Part shown: one piece after another, positions 12,061 through 22,857 of the stretch
Layout: the number at the start of each line of letters is the position of its first letter
Numbering within the stretch: the first letter of the stretch is position 1
Assembly: GCA_038025085.1 (NCBI GenBank)
Contig: CM076147.1
Span: 39,616,766 to 39,680,765, forward strand
Direction of reading: 5' to 3'
DNA: 64,000 bases
Source of the DNA: Tetragonia tetragonoides
Lineage: Eukaryota; Streptophyta; Magnoliopsida; Caryophyllales; Aizoaceae
The notes under the pieces: model-generated
Database searches by the model: none
Seen by the model: the letters and a program-made list of their open reading frames with translations, nothing else
What the model was told of the DNA's origin: nothing
Translations under genes and position numbers: made by a program

Positions 12061-15000
12061 CGCTTCCTCAGTGCTCACTCCAACAAGGCAACCGACGACT
12101 TAATGAAAATTGAATTGCAGGGGAGGGGAAGGGTCTTCTCATAGACTTCTGAAGCTTTAACAAACTCACCATTTGTCCTTTGGGCCTTTGATGCGTACCT
12201 GAAATCATACTCTTGGGAGGCCGAAATTGTGCGCCAGCATTGGAACCATTATGGCTATACAATATGAAGTCGTTTCTATACTAGGTAGCAGTAGAATTGA
12301 AGGCAACACCCAACTCCATCCTTTCTGTACTTAGGGTGGTGCTAAAAGATCTGGACTAAAATTTTCCAAGAGATAATTTTACCCAAGTAGAGAATCAAAA
12401 TGAGGTTACCCAACTAGAGATTCTAAATGATGACCATCACTTTCACACCATAACATCAATCGCTAGTTCAACTACCAGATGTAAGATATTGATATCAGGT
12501 TTGCTAAGGAGAACTAGGAAGATCGACTGTGGGACAGACCTTGATGATACTTCCAGGCACAAATTAGCATTCCACCAGATTGAGAGCGATAAAAAGATGA
12601 TACGTAAAATTTAATGGAAGATCAACTATACAACACTAAATGCTGGTGCGCACTGATTGTTTTGGTCACAAATTCCACCTAACAATGACCTAAGGGTTAA
12701 CAATGACCTAAGTGCCCAAAGGAATGCCATTGTCACAGAAAGGTTCACGCACAACAGAGGACAAACAAGCCCCAAACGAATAGGTCAAACATGACAAAGG
12801 AAGTACGCTGCACAAGGCGACACATAGCTGAAAGCTGATAGCACGAACATCCTATTCAACCATAAAAAGCAAGCACCGAGCAGATTCTACTATTAGCCAT
12901 CACCCTCCACTCAACCAGAATCCCAAAATGTGGACAGTCACAACATGGTCAAATATTGACAATCTCATAAGCCATTGGTATATCATGTTCTAATTTCATT
13001 GAACCGTGGAAGTGAACAATGGTAAAAGCATGCCCGCAGCAAAACCTAATTCTAAATCACATCTATGGAAAGCACCACCCAACCAGTGACCCTGGAAGAA
13101 GTTTATATAAAACCATCCTTCCATACGTGAACAAGTATTCATAAAGAGGACAGAACAATAAACCGATTACAAAGCAAAGCCAACTTAAAGACATCTGAAT
13201 AAGAAATATCTGTACAGCAACTCACTAAAGTAACAATGGAAGAATTAGACTACCGATGCTCTTAAGTATGCACGTCAGATGGCCCAGGAAGTGAAATGAA
13301 ATAATGGGGGGCAGAGAAAGATCTCATCAAAGGACACATGAAGGAGTCATGAGTACAACAAGGGCGATCCATAAGATGTATGATCTGATACCTCCAATAG
13401 GCAGTGTCAGCATGTCACGGATAATAAATCAATTTGCATTTAGCCAAACCTCAGCACAATTTGTTCAATCTAACCTCCATGAAATACATAGCCCAGACAT
13501 ATTGTCAACTGCAATTATGCTGTGAGATCTCAAGATGCCAAGACAATTCACTCACTCAGCACAACTTTGCTCAATATGATATGAGCTAGCATAAAATGAA
13601 GTCCCAAGTTGGGTCTTCCGTTAAGAAGGAAGTAAATTTAACATATGAAATACCACTACAACAAAAAAAAAGTTATTATATCAAGCTGCTATAAGGAAAA
13701 ATCAACTGGCAAAAAGTATACCACTCCAGCAGCAATCCTAACAACAATACTAGCTACTATCTCCACAATACTAACATAATGCCCAGGTGGCACAATTCTT
13801 AAGTTCATAACAAAACAACTATCCTAATTCAACCACTTGACTACCACCAACATAACAAATCATAACTTAAAGGTGCAGATCATTTGAAGAGGCGGCCAAA
13901 AAGTAACAGCAAATGAATTCATCAAGCCAGAGTTCACATTGTCGGATTCACGAAATCACCAGAAGCATTATAATCTGCGCCCAACAAGCTTTTCATACAC
14001 CTGAACCAAACATTCACTTGACATTTAAGTCGTCATTCAAAAACATGGAAAACAAAGAAAAAGTAGACCAAACAGAAATATTAGTTGACAGCTATACACA
14101 ACAGAAATCCATACATCCAAACCTTTAACAACTAGAGCAAAGACCAAAGACACATTCCTCGCGGAAATACTTTACAAAGAAGCTACCAAAGATATTGCAT
14201 CCACTGAAATACAAGGTTACTGACTTCTCTATCACAGGTCAAACTTCTCATTCCTATAAGTATTTAACAGCTAACATGGAGATATGAAATAATTTAAATT
14301 TTCTTAAGCTACAAGATGAAGAATTATTCAAGTCAATCTATAGGTTTTGCCAATATGAAAGACTCAATTAAGCTACCCAATGAGTCAACACCTGGTACAG
14401 AGAAAGAAGTGTACAAGCATCAGATCCACCACAAACACAACAAAATGTGATGCCATCGAACACACTTAAAGTGACCACGAAACAAGACCACAGCATGACC
14501 AATACTAGAGCACCCAAAAACCTTGCAAGAGTCAGCACATTGAACATGTAAACAACCAGCAATGCACATCAGATTCAACTACACAGAATAAAAATCACCC
14601 CCAAATGCACACACAAATCAGCTGCACACAGGGAATACAGTAATGAGAAAACTGTTACCACAAATCAAACCAGTAGAGGCAAACACAGGGATTAGAATAT
14701 CACAAGAAAAAAGGTTCACAATACACTAAATTATTCAAACATGGACACTGAAATTTTCACAACTCCTTCAAGACAATTGGCAATTAGCAAGCACAATTGC
14801 ATAACCAACAAAAGTGGAAAAATCACAAAGGAACAGTGAACAGGATGAACAATCAGTAATAAAAATGAAATGAAAACAACAGAAATCAAAATCAACCTTG
14901 CAAATCCAAACACTCAATGCCCTCAAATGATAGCCAAAATTTCCACATCAGAACAACAAAAATTCAGCAAGCAAGGTTAGCTAAAGCACAACAGAAGGAC

Positions 15001-15396
15001 AAAGCTACATACAAGGGAGAGGAGATCACAGCAACATGAATGTCACACAATGGGTAGTCACATATGAGGCCCTAACCAACCACATCTCATAATAGATACC
15101 AAATTACCAATCCACACAATGAAATTACAAAAAATTTCAAACACCACCACTGAATGGACCAAAAATCAACCAAGACATCACAAAAACAAAGTCACTTTCA
15201 AGAATCAACAACTACAACACAATCATCCATACTTAAACAGGTAAAAGTAACTAACAACCAAACACATGAAGAATACGGACAAACATTGGGTCACCAACTT
15301 ATAGCAAATTAGCAATCTAAAGATAATATTTAAACATACTTGGATTCAAATCAAGATCCCTAATTACTAGGGAGGAAAAGAATCGTAAACGATACC
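12060..15396 (-). other. Probable long 3' UTR of UBA2C with one or more introns
   Basis: Immediately after the UBA2C stop codon, on the minus strand, comes TAAG|GTATCG, a usable donor. The following 3 kb (12.3-15.4 kb) is A/C-rich on the + strand, so T/G-rich in the UBA2C sense direction, which is typical of plant introns. Nothing in it looks coding. The more balanced segment about 11.9-12.3 kb could be the final 3'-UTR exon. UBA2 genes are reported to have 3'-UTR splice variants (recalled, not checked). The acceptor was not identified. Confidence 0.4.
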
Positions 15397-16707
15397 TTAG
15401 TAGTAGGGTGGTGCATTTTGGTACCCACCAGCACCGCCAGGTGGAACTCTAGGAGCAGGTGACGTCCCAGTGGGCTGGTGTTGCTGACTAGGATACCCAC
15501 CATAAGGCCCAGCATCACCGTACCCTCCTCCAGAGGGCATCCCCACTGAGTTCGGAGGCATCCCATATCCACGACCTGCTCCACCACCCAAACCACCAGC
15601 ACCACCCCCGGCCCCACCTAACCCTCCTCCTGCACCGCCACCACTATATCCACCATACCCAGTCGAATTTGGCGCACCGTAATGCGAGCCACCACCACCA
15701 CCACCATACCCACCACTATTCCCATACCCAGCATTGCCACCAAACCCACCATGTCCCTGTCCAACGGAAGACGAGTACAACGGATTCATTGGCCCCTGCC
15801 CTTGCCCTTGCGGCATACCCCCACTCGTATACCCACCATACGACGAATACCCACCAGGCCCTCCAGGCCCACCGCCATACGGCCCTGAAACCGGCCCACC
15901 CTGCTGCATCATCCCATCACCACCAGGCCCACCAGGTCCTTGTCCAGGTCCACCAACACCAGGCTTCCCCTTTTTACCCTCACTAGCCAACTTACAAACC
16001 AACTGTCTCCCATCAATATTCTTCACAGCCTCCATCAACGACGCTTGCGCAGCCTCAGGCGTCTTATAAACAAACAAAGCAAACCCTTTCGACTTTCCGG
16101 TCTGCTTATCGAACCCTAACGGCCCTTCCTCAATCTCACCATACGTAGCAAAAAGCGAAAGCAACCTCTCAGCAGGCATATCATGAGGAACATTCCCCAC
16201 GTAAATCTTCCTCAAAGACACATCCATATTCGGCCCACCGGGATTACTATTCGGCCCACCAGATAGCCCAGCGGATGCCAATTGGGCCACTGCAACCCGC
16301 CCATCAATCTTCTTACTAGGCTCTTTTAAAGCCAAAATTGATCCATCTATATGTCTATAGGTCACAAATCCGTAACCTTTTGATTTACCGGTGAGTTTAT
16401 CGAGGATTACGACGGCTTCTTCGAGTTCACCGAAGAGAGAGAAAACCGAACGGAGACTATCCGACGTCGTTTCCCAACCAAGACCACGGATGAAGAGCTT
16501 ACGTTGAGTGACATCACGGTCGGCTATAGATCTGACTGATTCGAGAACGTCGGGATGCAAAACGACGGCGTTTTGTACGATTTCGAGGAGTTGGTCTTGG
16601 GTGAAAGGTTCGAGGATCTTGCGAATGTCGTGAGGTGAGAGAGTTAGGGTTTGATCGATGTCTGTGATGCCGTTTTCTTCGAGCTTTCGCTTTTTTGTTA
16701 GATCCAT
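15397..16707 (-). CDS. UBA2C: UBP1-associated protein 2C, tandem-RRM RNA-binding protein
   Basis: A single coding exon of 436 aa starts [13 protein letters not shown] and ends in PPYY. RRM1 covers about residues 69-145 (RNP2 LFIRGL, RNP1 KGYGFVTY). RRM2 covers about 166-240 (RNP2 IYVGNV, RNP1 KGFALFVY). Residues 250-436 are a Gly/Pro/Tyr-rich low-complexity tail. Both RRMs and the KRKL(D/E)ENG start match Arabidopsis UBA2C closely. UBA2 proteins are nuclear hnRNP-like factors that act with UBP1 and are linked to wounding, senescence and ABA responses. The 3' UTR seems to be spliced directly after the stop. The long antisense open frames over the tail are composition artefacts. Confidence 0.93.
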   Translation of the reverse strand: MDLTKKRKLEENGITDIDQTLTLSPHDIRKILEPFTQDQLLEIVQNAVVLHPDVLESVRSIADRDVTQRKLFIRGLGWETTSDSLRSVFSLFGELEEAVVILDKLTGKSKGYGFVTYRHIDGSILALKEPSKKIDGRVAVAQLASAGLSGGPNSNPGGPNMDVSLRKIYVGNVPHDMPAERLLSLFATYGEIEEGPLGFDKQTGKSKGFALFVYKTPEAAQASLMEAVKNIDGRQLVCKLASEGKKGKPGVGGPGQGPGGPGGDGMMQQGGPVSGPYGGGPGGPGGYSSYGGYTSGGMPQGQGQGPMNPLYSSSVGQGHGGFGGNAGYGNSGGYGGGGGGSHYGAPNSTGYGGYSGGGAGGGLGGAGGGAGGLGGGAGRGYGMPPNSVGMPSGGGYGDAGPYGGYPSQQHQPTGTSPAPRVPPGGAGGYQNAPPYY

Positions 16708-16789
16708 TGGTGTGATTTGAGGGAGATTTGAGGGAGATGGGGGTTTTGGGAGTGAAGAAGCTAAACCCTAATTTTGTGAAGGAGTATAG

Positions 16790-16880
16790 AGAGAGAGAGT
16801 ATAGAGAAAGAGAGAGAGAGATTGGAAATATTTGTTGAGATATGCGACTGTGAGGGGGGCCTTTGGCCGAATTTATAAGG
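16790..16880 (-). promoter_or_regulatory. UBA2C TATA box and GA-repeat leader
   Basis: On the minus strand CCTTATAAAT (16880-16871) is a plausible TATA box about 165 bp upstream of the ATG. The presumed leader contains a CT-rich tract, seen as (GA)n at about 16790-16822 on the + strand, typical of plant 5' UTRs. Confidence 0.5.
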
Positions 16881-17041
16881 ACTGAGAAATTACGAGTTTG
16901 GGTTTAAGTCGGTTGATCTGGTAAAAGAGTCCGGGTAGGCATGGATTCCTGGGTCAAAAAGGGTTTATAATCACGGATTCGGGGTCGAAAAGAGTTTAAT
17001 CACAGATTCGTCTAAGGCTTCTAGCCTCTAGGCAAGACTAA

Positions 17042-17049
17042 TTATGTTT
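17042..17049. repeat. Candidate MULE target-site duplication, left copy
   Basis: TTATGTTT here is repeated exactly at the right border. Eight matching bases (nine with one mismatch) is within the 8-11 bp usual for Mutator-like insertions. Confidence 0.6.
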
Positions 17050-17110
17050 GTGAATTGTTAAATACTGCCCCAAATTACTACTTACCGCCCCCCTAAATTC
17101 CAATTTTGCC
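17050..17110 (+). repeat. MULE left terminal inverted repeat
   Basis: The G/C-runs TACTGCCCC and ACCGCCCCCC, followed by CTAAATTCCAATTTTGCCC, are mirrored in reverse complement at the other end. Inward of this lies a pyrimidine-rich leader (CTCACTCACTC units, 17110-17200). Confidence 0.75.
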
Positions 17111-17261
17111 CTCACTCACTCATCTTTCCTCTCTTCCTCACTCACTCTCACTCATCCTTCCTCTCTTCCTCACTCACTCTCACTCATCCTCACCACCACA
17201 CCATCACACCGGCAACCACCACCACTCACGGCACCACCACCACCACCACCATCACAACGGA

Positions 17262-17600
17262 ATGTCAGGGGCTAGCGGCAGCGGCAGAGGCTTCGACGGT
17301 GAGGGAGGCGGCAACCGACCGCATCGCGAGGGGGTAACTTTTCGAAATTTTTTTTGCCTTGAATTGAATTTTTTTTGCCTTGAATTGAATTTTTTTTGCC
17401 TTGAATTGAATCGCGAACTTATGAATTGAATTTGTGTTGAATTTTTTTTTTTTTGTGTCGGTCGTCTGCCGATCTCGACTCGCCCAAGGGTGAGTCGCCT
17501 GTAGCAGACGACTCACCCTTGGGGAGTCGAGATCGACAGACGACTCACCCAAGGGTGAGTCGAGATCGGCAGACGACCGACACAAAAAAAAAAATTATTA

Positions 17601-17691
<91 letters not shown>

Positions 17692-19719
17692 TATTGTTAT
17701 TATTATTATTATTATTATTATTTATCGTTATTATTATTATTATTATTGATTATTGTTTAATTAATTAAAAATGTGAAATGATAGAGGGGAGGAGCCGGTA
17801 AATCGGTGCCGAGGTTATTCACTAAACTAGCTGGTTCAGGACCGCGTCACACGAGGACGCGCGGGATTGATGCCTCTGTACGGAGACAGAGAGAGGCAGT
17901 TCGGATGAGGGAGATGACTGCTGAGCAACACGATTACGAAACTAGCGATTTCTACTCCGGGGATCAGTTATTGGACGATGATCAGTTATTGGACGATGAT
18001 CAGATTGGCGACGAATCATCCTCAGATAGGCGCGAGGTGAAGGGCAGAGGCGGTAGGTTTGTTAGTACTGGGTCGTCCAGTACTAGCAAACGATCTAGAG
18101 CCGAGGACGACACTACGTGGCTTGTTACAGGGCCTGTGCCCGGTGGGCCGGCGGATGATAGCGTCATACCGAGCTTCCTGGGCCACGTAGCGTCTCGTAT
18201 GTGGAATGGAGAGACGAGGGGTCTCTTGAAGTGTCAGAACCGATTCAGTGTCTGTCAGCGGCTGAGTCAGTGGCGAGCGGAGATGTCGGCCGAGATGAGG
18301 GCCCAGATCGAGGGGACTGGGTTATCACACCTGGCAGACATTATGTTCAGACATATTGACTTTCCCCTGATATCTGCATTCGTTGAAAGGTGGCAGCCGG
18401 ATACGAACTCATTCCACATGCCGTTCGGAGAGATGACGATCATGTTGCACGATGTATGGCATATTCTTCGGATTCGTGTAGAGGGACAGCTCGTTTCCAA
18501 TGAGGGACGGGATGGGCAGCTGCAGATGGCGGCCATGGAGGTTCTCGGGATCACCCGAGATGAACTGATGTGTAGCCACTGGCAGGGCGGTGCGGTCCTC
18601 ACGGAGTCGATTTTTGAGCTTTGCCGTGAGCCAGTGGAGGACAACCAGGCGACAGCTTGGATGTGGTTACTTATTGGATCCACCTTGTTTGTCGACAAGA
18701 GTGGTAACCGTATTAGACCCTCCTACGTGATGGAGGTGATGGACGACGGTGTCGAAACGGTGCATGACTTCTCTTGGGGATCTGCTGCCCTCGCCTTCCT
18801 ATATCGTCAGCTCGGTATAGCTAGTCGCGGGGATTCTCAAGGCATCTGCGGATGCCTAACTCTCCTCCAGGCATGGATATACGAGTACTTTCCCTGCTTC
18901 CGACCTCATCGGGAGCGGATGGTTGTCGGGGACGACGAGGCTCCCCGTGCGTCCGTATGGAGTGCCCAGGCTGAGGGCAAGGACGTGGTTCGACTGCACT
19001 CCTTACGTAGACGCTTGGATCAGCTGCGAGCGCCAGAGGTACGTCATTTAGTTATCGGTGTTCATGATTTATTTCGTCGTTTGCTATGTTTTTTTTACTT
19101 CACCGTAACTTTCAACATTTCTACGTAGGTGGTGTGGCTGCCGTACGGTTCTGACCCGGCAGTATCTGTACCGAGGACTGTATTCATGGGGTGGCTACGG
19201 TATCGGGATATTATCGAACCGTACATGCCTGGTCGTTGTTTACGACAAATCGGGTACGTACAGAGTATCCCTTTCCCGATCATTAGGCTAGAGAAAGCGA
19301 TCAGGTCATGGAGCAGTCGTTCGTACAAGGTTGTCTACCCCGAACGGATGTCATCTGATGCCTGGCGTATGTTCCCGGGATTTTACATTCTTGGTCTCCA
19401 TGGGTTTCAGGCATCCACGTCAGATCCCACAGCATGTACGGATGACTACCTCGAGTGGTACTACCGTCACTCCCACCCTCGGCTGATACGTGACGCTGCA
19501 GCACCTGTGATTCCTCCACGATCCAACAGCGATTATGTAAGTGATTAACTAAAATATATTTTTTTTTACGTATTACATATCTCTGAACTCACACTCATTG
19601 TTACTATTTTGCAGTGGGTGAATCGTCTAGCCGTCTTACATGAGCAGGCCATTACTTTGATTCCTCCGGAGGAAGCGGAAGGTTCTCGATCCCAAATGGA
19701 CGAGTATATGAGAGATTGA
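17262..19719 (+). CDS. Transposon-borne plant mobile domain (PMD/MAIN-like) protein, 4 exons
   Basis: Exons 17262-17333, 17785-19038, 19129-19536 and 19615-19719 join in phase 0 throughout to give 612 aa. Exon 1 encodes MSGASGSGRGFDGEGGG...HREG. The acceptor GATAG at 17784 opens exon 2 (RGGAGKSVPRLF). Residues about 130-470 show the PMD fold signature (DFPLISAFVERWQPDTNSFH, GEMTIMLHDVWHIL, AWIYEYFP, VVWLPYG). The PMD is the domain of MAIN/MAIL proteins and of TE-encoded relatives; its biochemical role is not settled. An acidic QLLDDDQLLDDD repeat precedes it. It converges on the transposase gene, 243 bp apart. The start is inferred: the second exon alone has no upstream in-frame ATG. Confidence 0.8.
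17343..17414. repeat. Three-copy 24-bp tandem repeat in PMD intron 1
   Basis: GAATTTTTTTTGCCTTGAAT is repeated three times with a 24-bp period just after the exon-1 donor. Confidence 0.8.
17443..17592. repeat. Left hairpin cassette: T-run, palindromic repeats, A-run
   Basis: Bounded by T-run plus GTGTCGGTCGTCTGCC on the left and the exact complement GGCAGACGACCGACAC plus A-run on the right. Inside are CTCGACT and GACTCACCC(AA/TT)GGGTGAGTC palindromes that can fold into long hairpins. It lies entirely in intron 1 of the PMD gene. Confidence 0.85.
17593..17755. repeat. (TTA)n microsatellite
   Basis: About 160 bp of almost pure TTA with a few TTTA and TTG interruptions, directly joined to the A-run of the left hairpin cassette. 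Confidence 0.95.
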
Positions 19720-19962
19720 CGGGCTGCCAAATGATGTATTGACCCTAGATGAATTTGTTATATATTTATATAAGAGTTTCATTATTATTGTTATTTATTT
19801 GTGTTATTGTAATTTGTTGTTTCTTATTTACCTTTTTTGTTTTATTGTAATTTGTTGTTTTATTTACCTCCACTAATCACGACCACTCTCCACATGCAAA
19901 ATATAACAATCACACAAAAATGTGACAATAATATAAGTATAACAATCACGCAAAACATTCAA
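19720..19962. other. Intergenic between the two convergent MULE genes
   Basis: AT-rich, with TTTGTTTTATTGTAATTTG-type direct repeats near 19800-19860. It presumably holds both 3' UTRs and polyadenylation sites. No further gene. Confidence 0.5.
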
Positions 19963-22660
19963 TTACGTCGACCTCGCTAAACGATCCCAATGTGCTCTTC
20001 GCCTAACATACATTTGCTCCCAACCAGCGACACTATCAGAACGGGAAGTAAACCATGCTGCGCATATCGGAGGAACAGGGAAATCTGAGGCTAAATCCAG
20101 ACGGATATAATGCATGTACGAATTACCTAAATGACCTATGACAATTTCCCTACTTGGACGTGTAGCAGTCGAAGGTGCTTGCAACGGTAGCACTGTGTAA
20201 CAAGCATATAACCCCCTTCCGCTGCCGTATCCGAATAACATAATCGCTGCATTGAAGAGGTTGGCAATCGGGAACAAATCCTCAAGTACTATCATCCAGT
20301 GATCATCGTTACACGCACCTCCGTCCCACATAATACGGCGGTAACCAGCGTCGACCCCCCCAACGTATATGTTTTCGTACAATGCTCGGTTAGCTAAGAG
20401 TTCGTTTGCAATGCAAACTCTCGTCAATCGCCATTGCTCTTGGTCTCCGAAAACGTAGTCCGCAATGACACGGAAACCGCAATTACCATCCCCAAGCACA
20501 TCGAGATATCCTTCAATGAAAGGTATGATGATTCCCGGAATTTTGTTAACATGATAGAATTCAGTGATATCTATTCCGTGTCCAGTTGCAAGACAATATA
20601 ATAGAAAGTCATTAATAGTACTTATCAAAAAGTAATTAACAACATTATGTACATGTTAATAAATTATGGGTTTTCATACCAGTACTCCGCACGACATTAC
20701 TCGATGAGGATGAGCTACGACCACGCCCGCGGCTCGAACTGGATGACCTAGGGCGACCACGACCCCTCTGGGAGTACTCCCATGAACTAGGATCACGTCT
20801 GGTAGAGGAACTCCCTCTCGGTCGACCTTTGACTGTCGTGTTCGCTTCCGGCTCGACGTAACTCGCTTCCTCAGGATGAAGCTGCTCATTCATAAGGACA
20901 GATATGTTGCGCACAACTGCCCGGTCGCTTGAGTTAACCTCGTCGACCAGAGAGTGAAAGTATCGATGGTCCTCAGATGGATGCTCAGTCATGTCTAGCG
21001 TAGCTATCTCCACTGCATCACTAATAACGAGTGTTCGCCAAAATTTGTGGACACTATTCAAGCTCCCGTTCTTGAACCTCTGCGCGACAAGCTTATCTTT
21101 TCCACAAAGTCTGTACACTTTGTCTTCAACGACTTTGTTAATGTGCCATGTACAGAGCAAATGGGCACTCTCGGGAAATATCTCTCTAATAGGTGTCATC
21201 AACCCTAGCTCACGATCGGTCACAATTGCTGTTGGGTGTACATCATTTTCAATAAGCATCCTCAACTTATCTAAGACCCACTCATAGCTTGCCTGAGTCT
21301 CATCCTTCATAATGGCATAAGCTATGAGGAAGTTCTTATTGGTTGGAGTCATCCCCACTATCTCAAGAAACGACATCTTATACTTGTTTGTTTTGTACGT
21401 GGAATCTAAGCCAATCAACCAACGAAAAGACCGAAGTAACTGAATTGATGTAGGGTGTGCCATGAACACGTGAGTTACCTCATTAGTAGCTGGGTCGGCT
21501 CTTGTCCAATGTACGTACTTATTCTCCACAGCTAAATGATGAAACTGACCAATGACATCTCTCTCTTCAAAATCAAGTTTCCTTATACGATCTCTGTGGT
21601 TGTACACATGCCGTCTAGTTGCATTATCCTCGGGAAATTTTTCCTTAATAGCGACCAAGATAGCACATGGCTTTGTTTGTGCCGAAGTCATGTCACGAAC
21701 GAGTTTCTTTGACCCAGGACTAAGACCACTCATCTGACGATATCCCTCAGGAAACACAGCAAAGTCATGGTTGTGCGTACCCCTAATCCTAGGCAATGTG
21801 ACAATCATCCAACTACTGGACCCATACACTTGCCGAGCTCTTAACTGGAACGTACATTTACAAGCCTTTGTTTTCGATTTCTTCCGAGCAGCAGTATCTA
21901 AGTCTCTTAATTCCCCTCTGTAGCGTTCACCTCGATTGCATCTTAACAATTTTACGCTTCCATTGTTCTTGTGTGACGAAATTATCAACTCAAACCCGAT
22001 AGTAAGGGCAATTTGTTTTTCCCAATTAATTGCATCTGTATCACTATCAAATAACTCATCAGTGACGAAATGCGTACTGTAATCAACACCATCACCACCG
22101 AACCGCTCCAAAGGAACCTAACGAAAACAACGAAAACAATGTTAGCTTAATCTTAAATTCAAACGTCTATCAAAACCGACTGAACCAAGGGACAGGCGTC
22201 TGAAATTTCCGTTTGGACCATGGAAGAAACAATATTAATAATAACAATAAATAATAATAATAATAATAATAATAACAATAAATAATAATAATAATAATAA
22301 TAACAATAAATAATAATAATAATATTTTTTTTTTTTGTGTCGGTCGTCTGCCCATCTCGACTCACCCTTGGGTGAGTCGTCTGCGACCGGCGACTCACCC
22401 AAGGGTGAGTCGTCTGTCGATCTCGACTAACCCAAGGGTGAGTCGTCTGTCGATCTCGACTCGCCCAAGGGTGAGTCGCCTGTAGCAGACGACTCACCCT
22501 TGGGGAGTCGAGATCGACAGACGACTCACCCTTGGGTGGGTCGGCAGACGACTCACCCAAGGGTGAGTCGGAAATTTCAGACGCCCGTGCAAAAAAAATG
22601 CGCAAAAAATTTTTTTACCTCCGTCACCGTCGACGGCACTTCCTGGTCGCCGGCAGACAT
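19963..22660 (-). CDS. MULE transposase with FAR1-type DNA-binding domain and C-terminal OTU protease domain, 3 exons
   Basis: Minus-strand exons 22660-22619 (MSAGDQEVPSTVTE), 22117-20680 and 20570-19963 join in phase to 695 aa. A FAR1/WRKY-GCM1-like zinc region spans about 56-131 (RC...CKC...HNH). The MULE catalytic core has D252 (GLDSTYK), D315 (VTDRELG) and the C336-x2-H339 pair (CTWH). The middle tail is a GRPRGSSS basic-Ser linker. Exon 3 supplies an OTU-like cysteine protease with D521-G-N-C524 and a later H647 (MHYIRL). The exon 2-3 intron (20679-20571, 109 nt, AT-rich) joins ACT-G to AT to make D494. No SWIM zinc finger was seen. The first intron carries the hairpin array. An alternative start at 22221 exists but needs an unusually short intron. 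Confidence 0.82.
22187..22586. repeat. Right hairpin cassette with 17-bp inverted ends and TAA microsatellite
   Basis: GGCGTCTGAAATTTCCG (from about 22195) and its exact reverse complement CGGAAATTTCAGACGCC (about 22569-22585) enclose the segment. Inside are a (TAA)n microsatellite with CAA interruptions (22229-22325), a T-run plus GTGTCGGTCGTCTGCC, and about six GACTCACCC/GGGTGAGTC palindromic units. It lies within intron 1 of the transposase gene. The (TAA)n, A/T-run and GTGTCGG order mirrors the left cassette in inverse orientation. Confidence 0.85.
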
Positions 22661-22784
22661 CCGCGGCCGTTGCTTGAGTGAATGTTGATGAAGGTTGGGT
22701 ATGAGAGTGGGTGGTAGAGTGGGTGTTAGAGAGGGAGAATTGGTGTAAGAGTTAGAGAGGGAGAGGATGAGTGAAAATTTAAAA

Positions 22785-22849
22785 AGGGGCAAAATTGGAA
22801 TTTGGGGGGGCGGTAGGTAGTAATTTAGGGGCGGTAAATAGTAACACCC
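22785..22849 (-). repeat. MULE right terminal inverted repeat
   Basis: Reverse complement of the left end: GGGGCAAAATTGGAATTTGG, GGGGCGGTAGGTAGTAATTT and AGGGGCGGTAAATAGTA. The next inward segment is, on the minus strand, a CT-rich leader to the transposase gene. Confidence 0.75.
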
Positions 22850-22857
22850 TTATGTTT
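22850..22857. repeat. Candidate MULE target-site duplication, right copy
   Basis: TTATGTTT directly outside the right terminal inverted repeat, identical to 17042-17049. Confidence 0.6.

Larger units (their letters stand above)
17050..22849. mobile_element. Autonomous-looking Mutator-like element (MULE) with PMD gene and transposase-OTU gene
   Basis: A 5.8-kb element with diverged terminal inverted repeats. The left TACTGCCCCAAATTACTACT and CCGCCCCCCTAAATTCCAA (about 17062-17106) match the reverse complement of the right end (22785-22848) at about 90% over some 45 bp. The direct repeat TTATGTTT lies just outside each end (17042-17049 and 22850-22857), fitting a MULE target duplication with one eroded base. 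Two convergent spliced genes fill the interior, and both frames are open after splicing. Each terminal region carries a start codon, and both first introns hold hairpin arrays with TTA microsatellites. The element looks young and possibly autonomous. Confidence 0.85.

Noticed and set aside
17106..17749. His/Ser-rich and poly-Tyr open frames
   Set aside because: Products of CT-rich leader, hairpin repeats and (TTA)n; only the ATG at 17262 is used in a splice-consistent model.
22170..22221. Alternative transposase first exon MVQTEISDACPLVQSV
   Set aside because: In phase, but the implied intron would be only 47-68 nt; the exon at 22660-22619 has a better donor and mirrors the PMD gene. Not fully excluded.
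22159..22605. 148-codon frame with repeated DSPRVSRLLQATHPWAS-like peptide
   Set aside because: Entirely within the hairpin array and microsatellite in the transposase intron.
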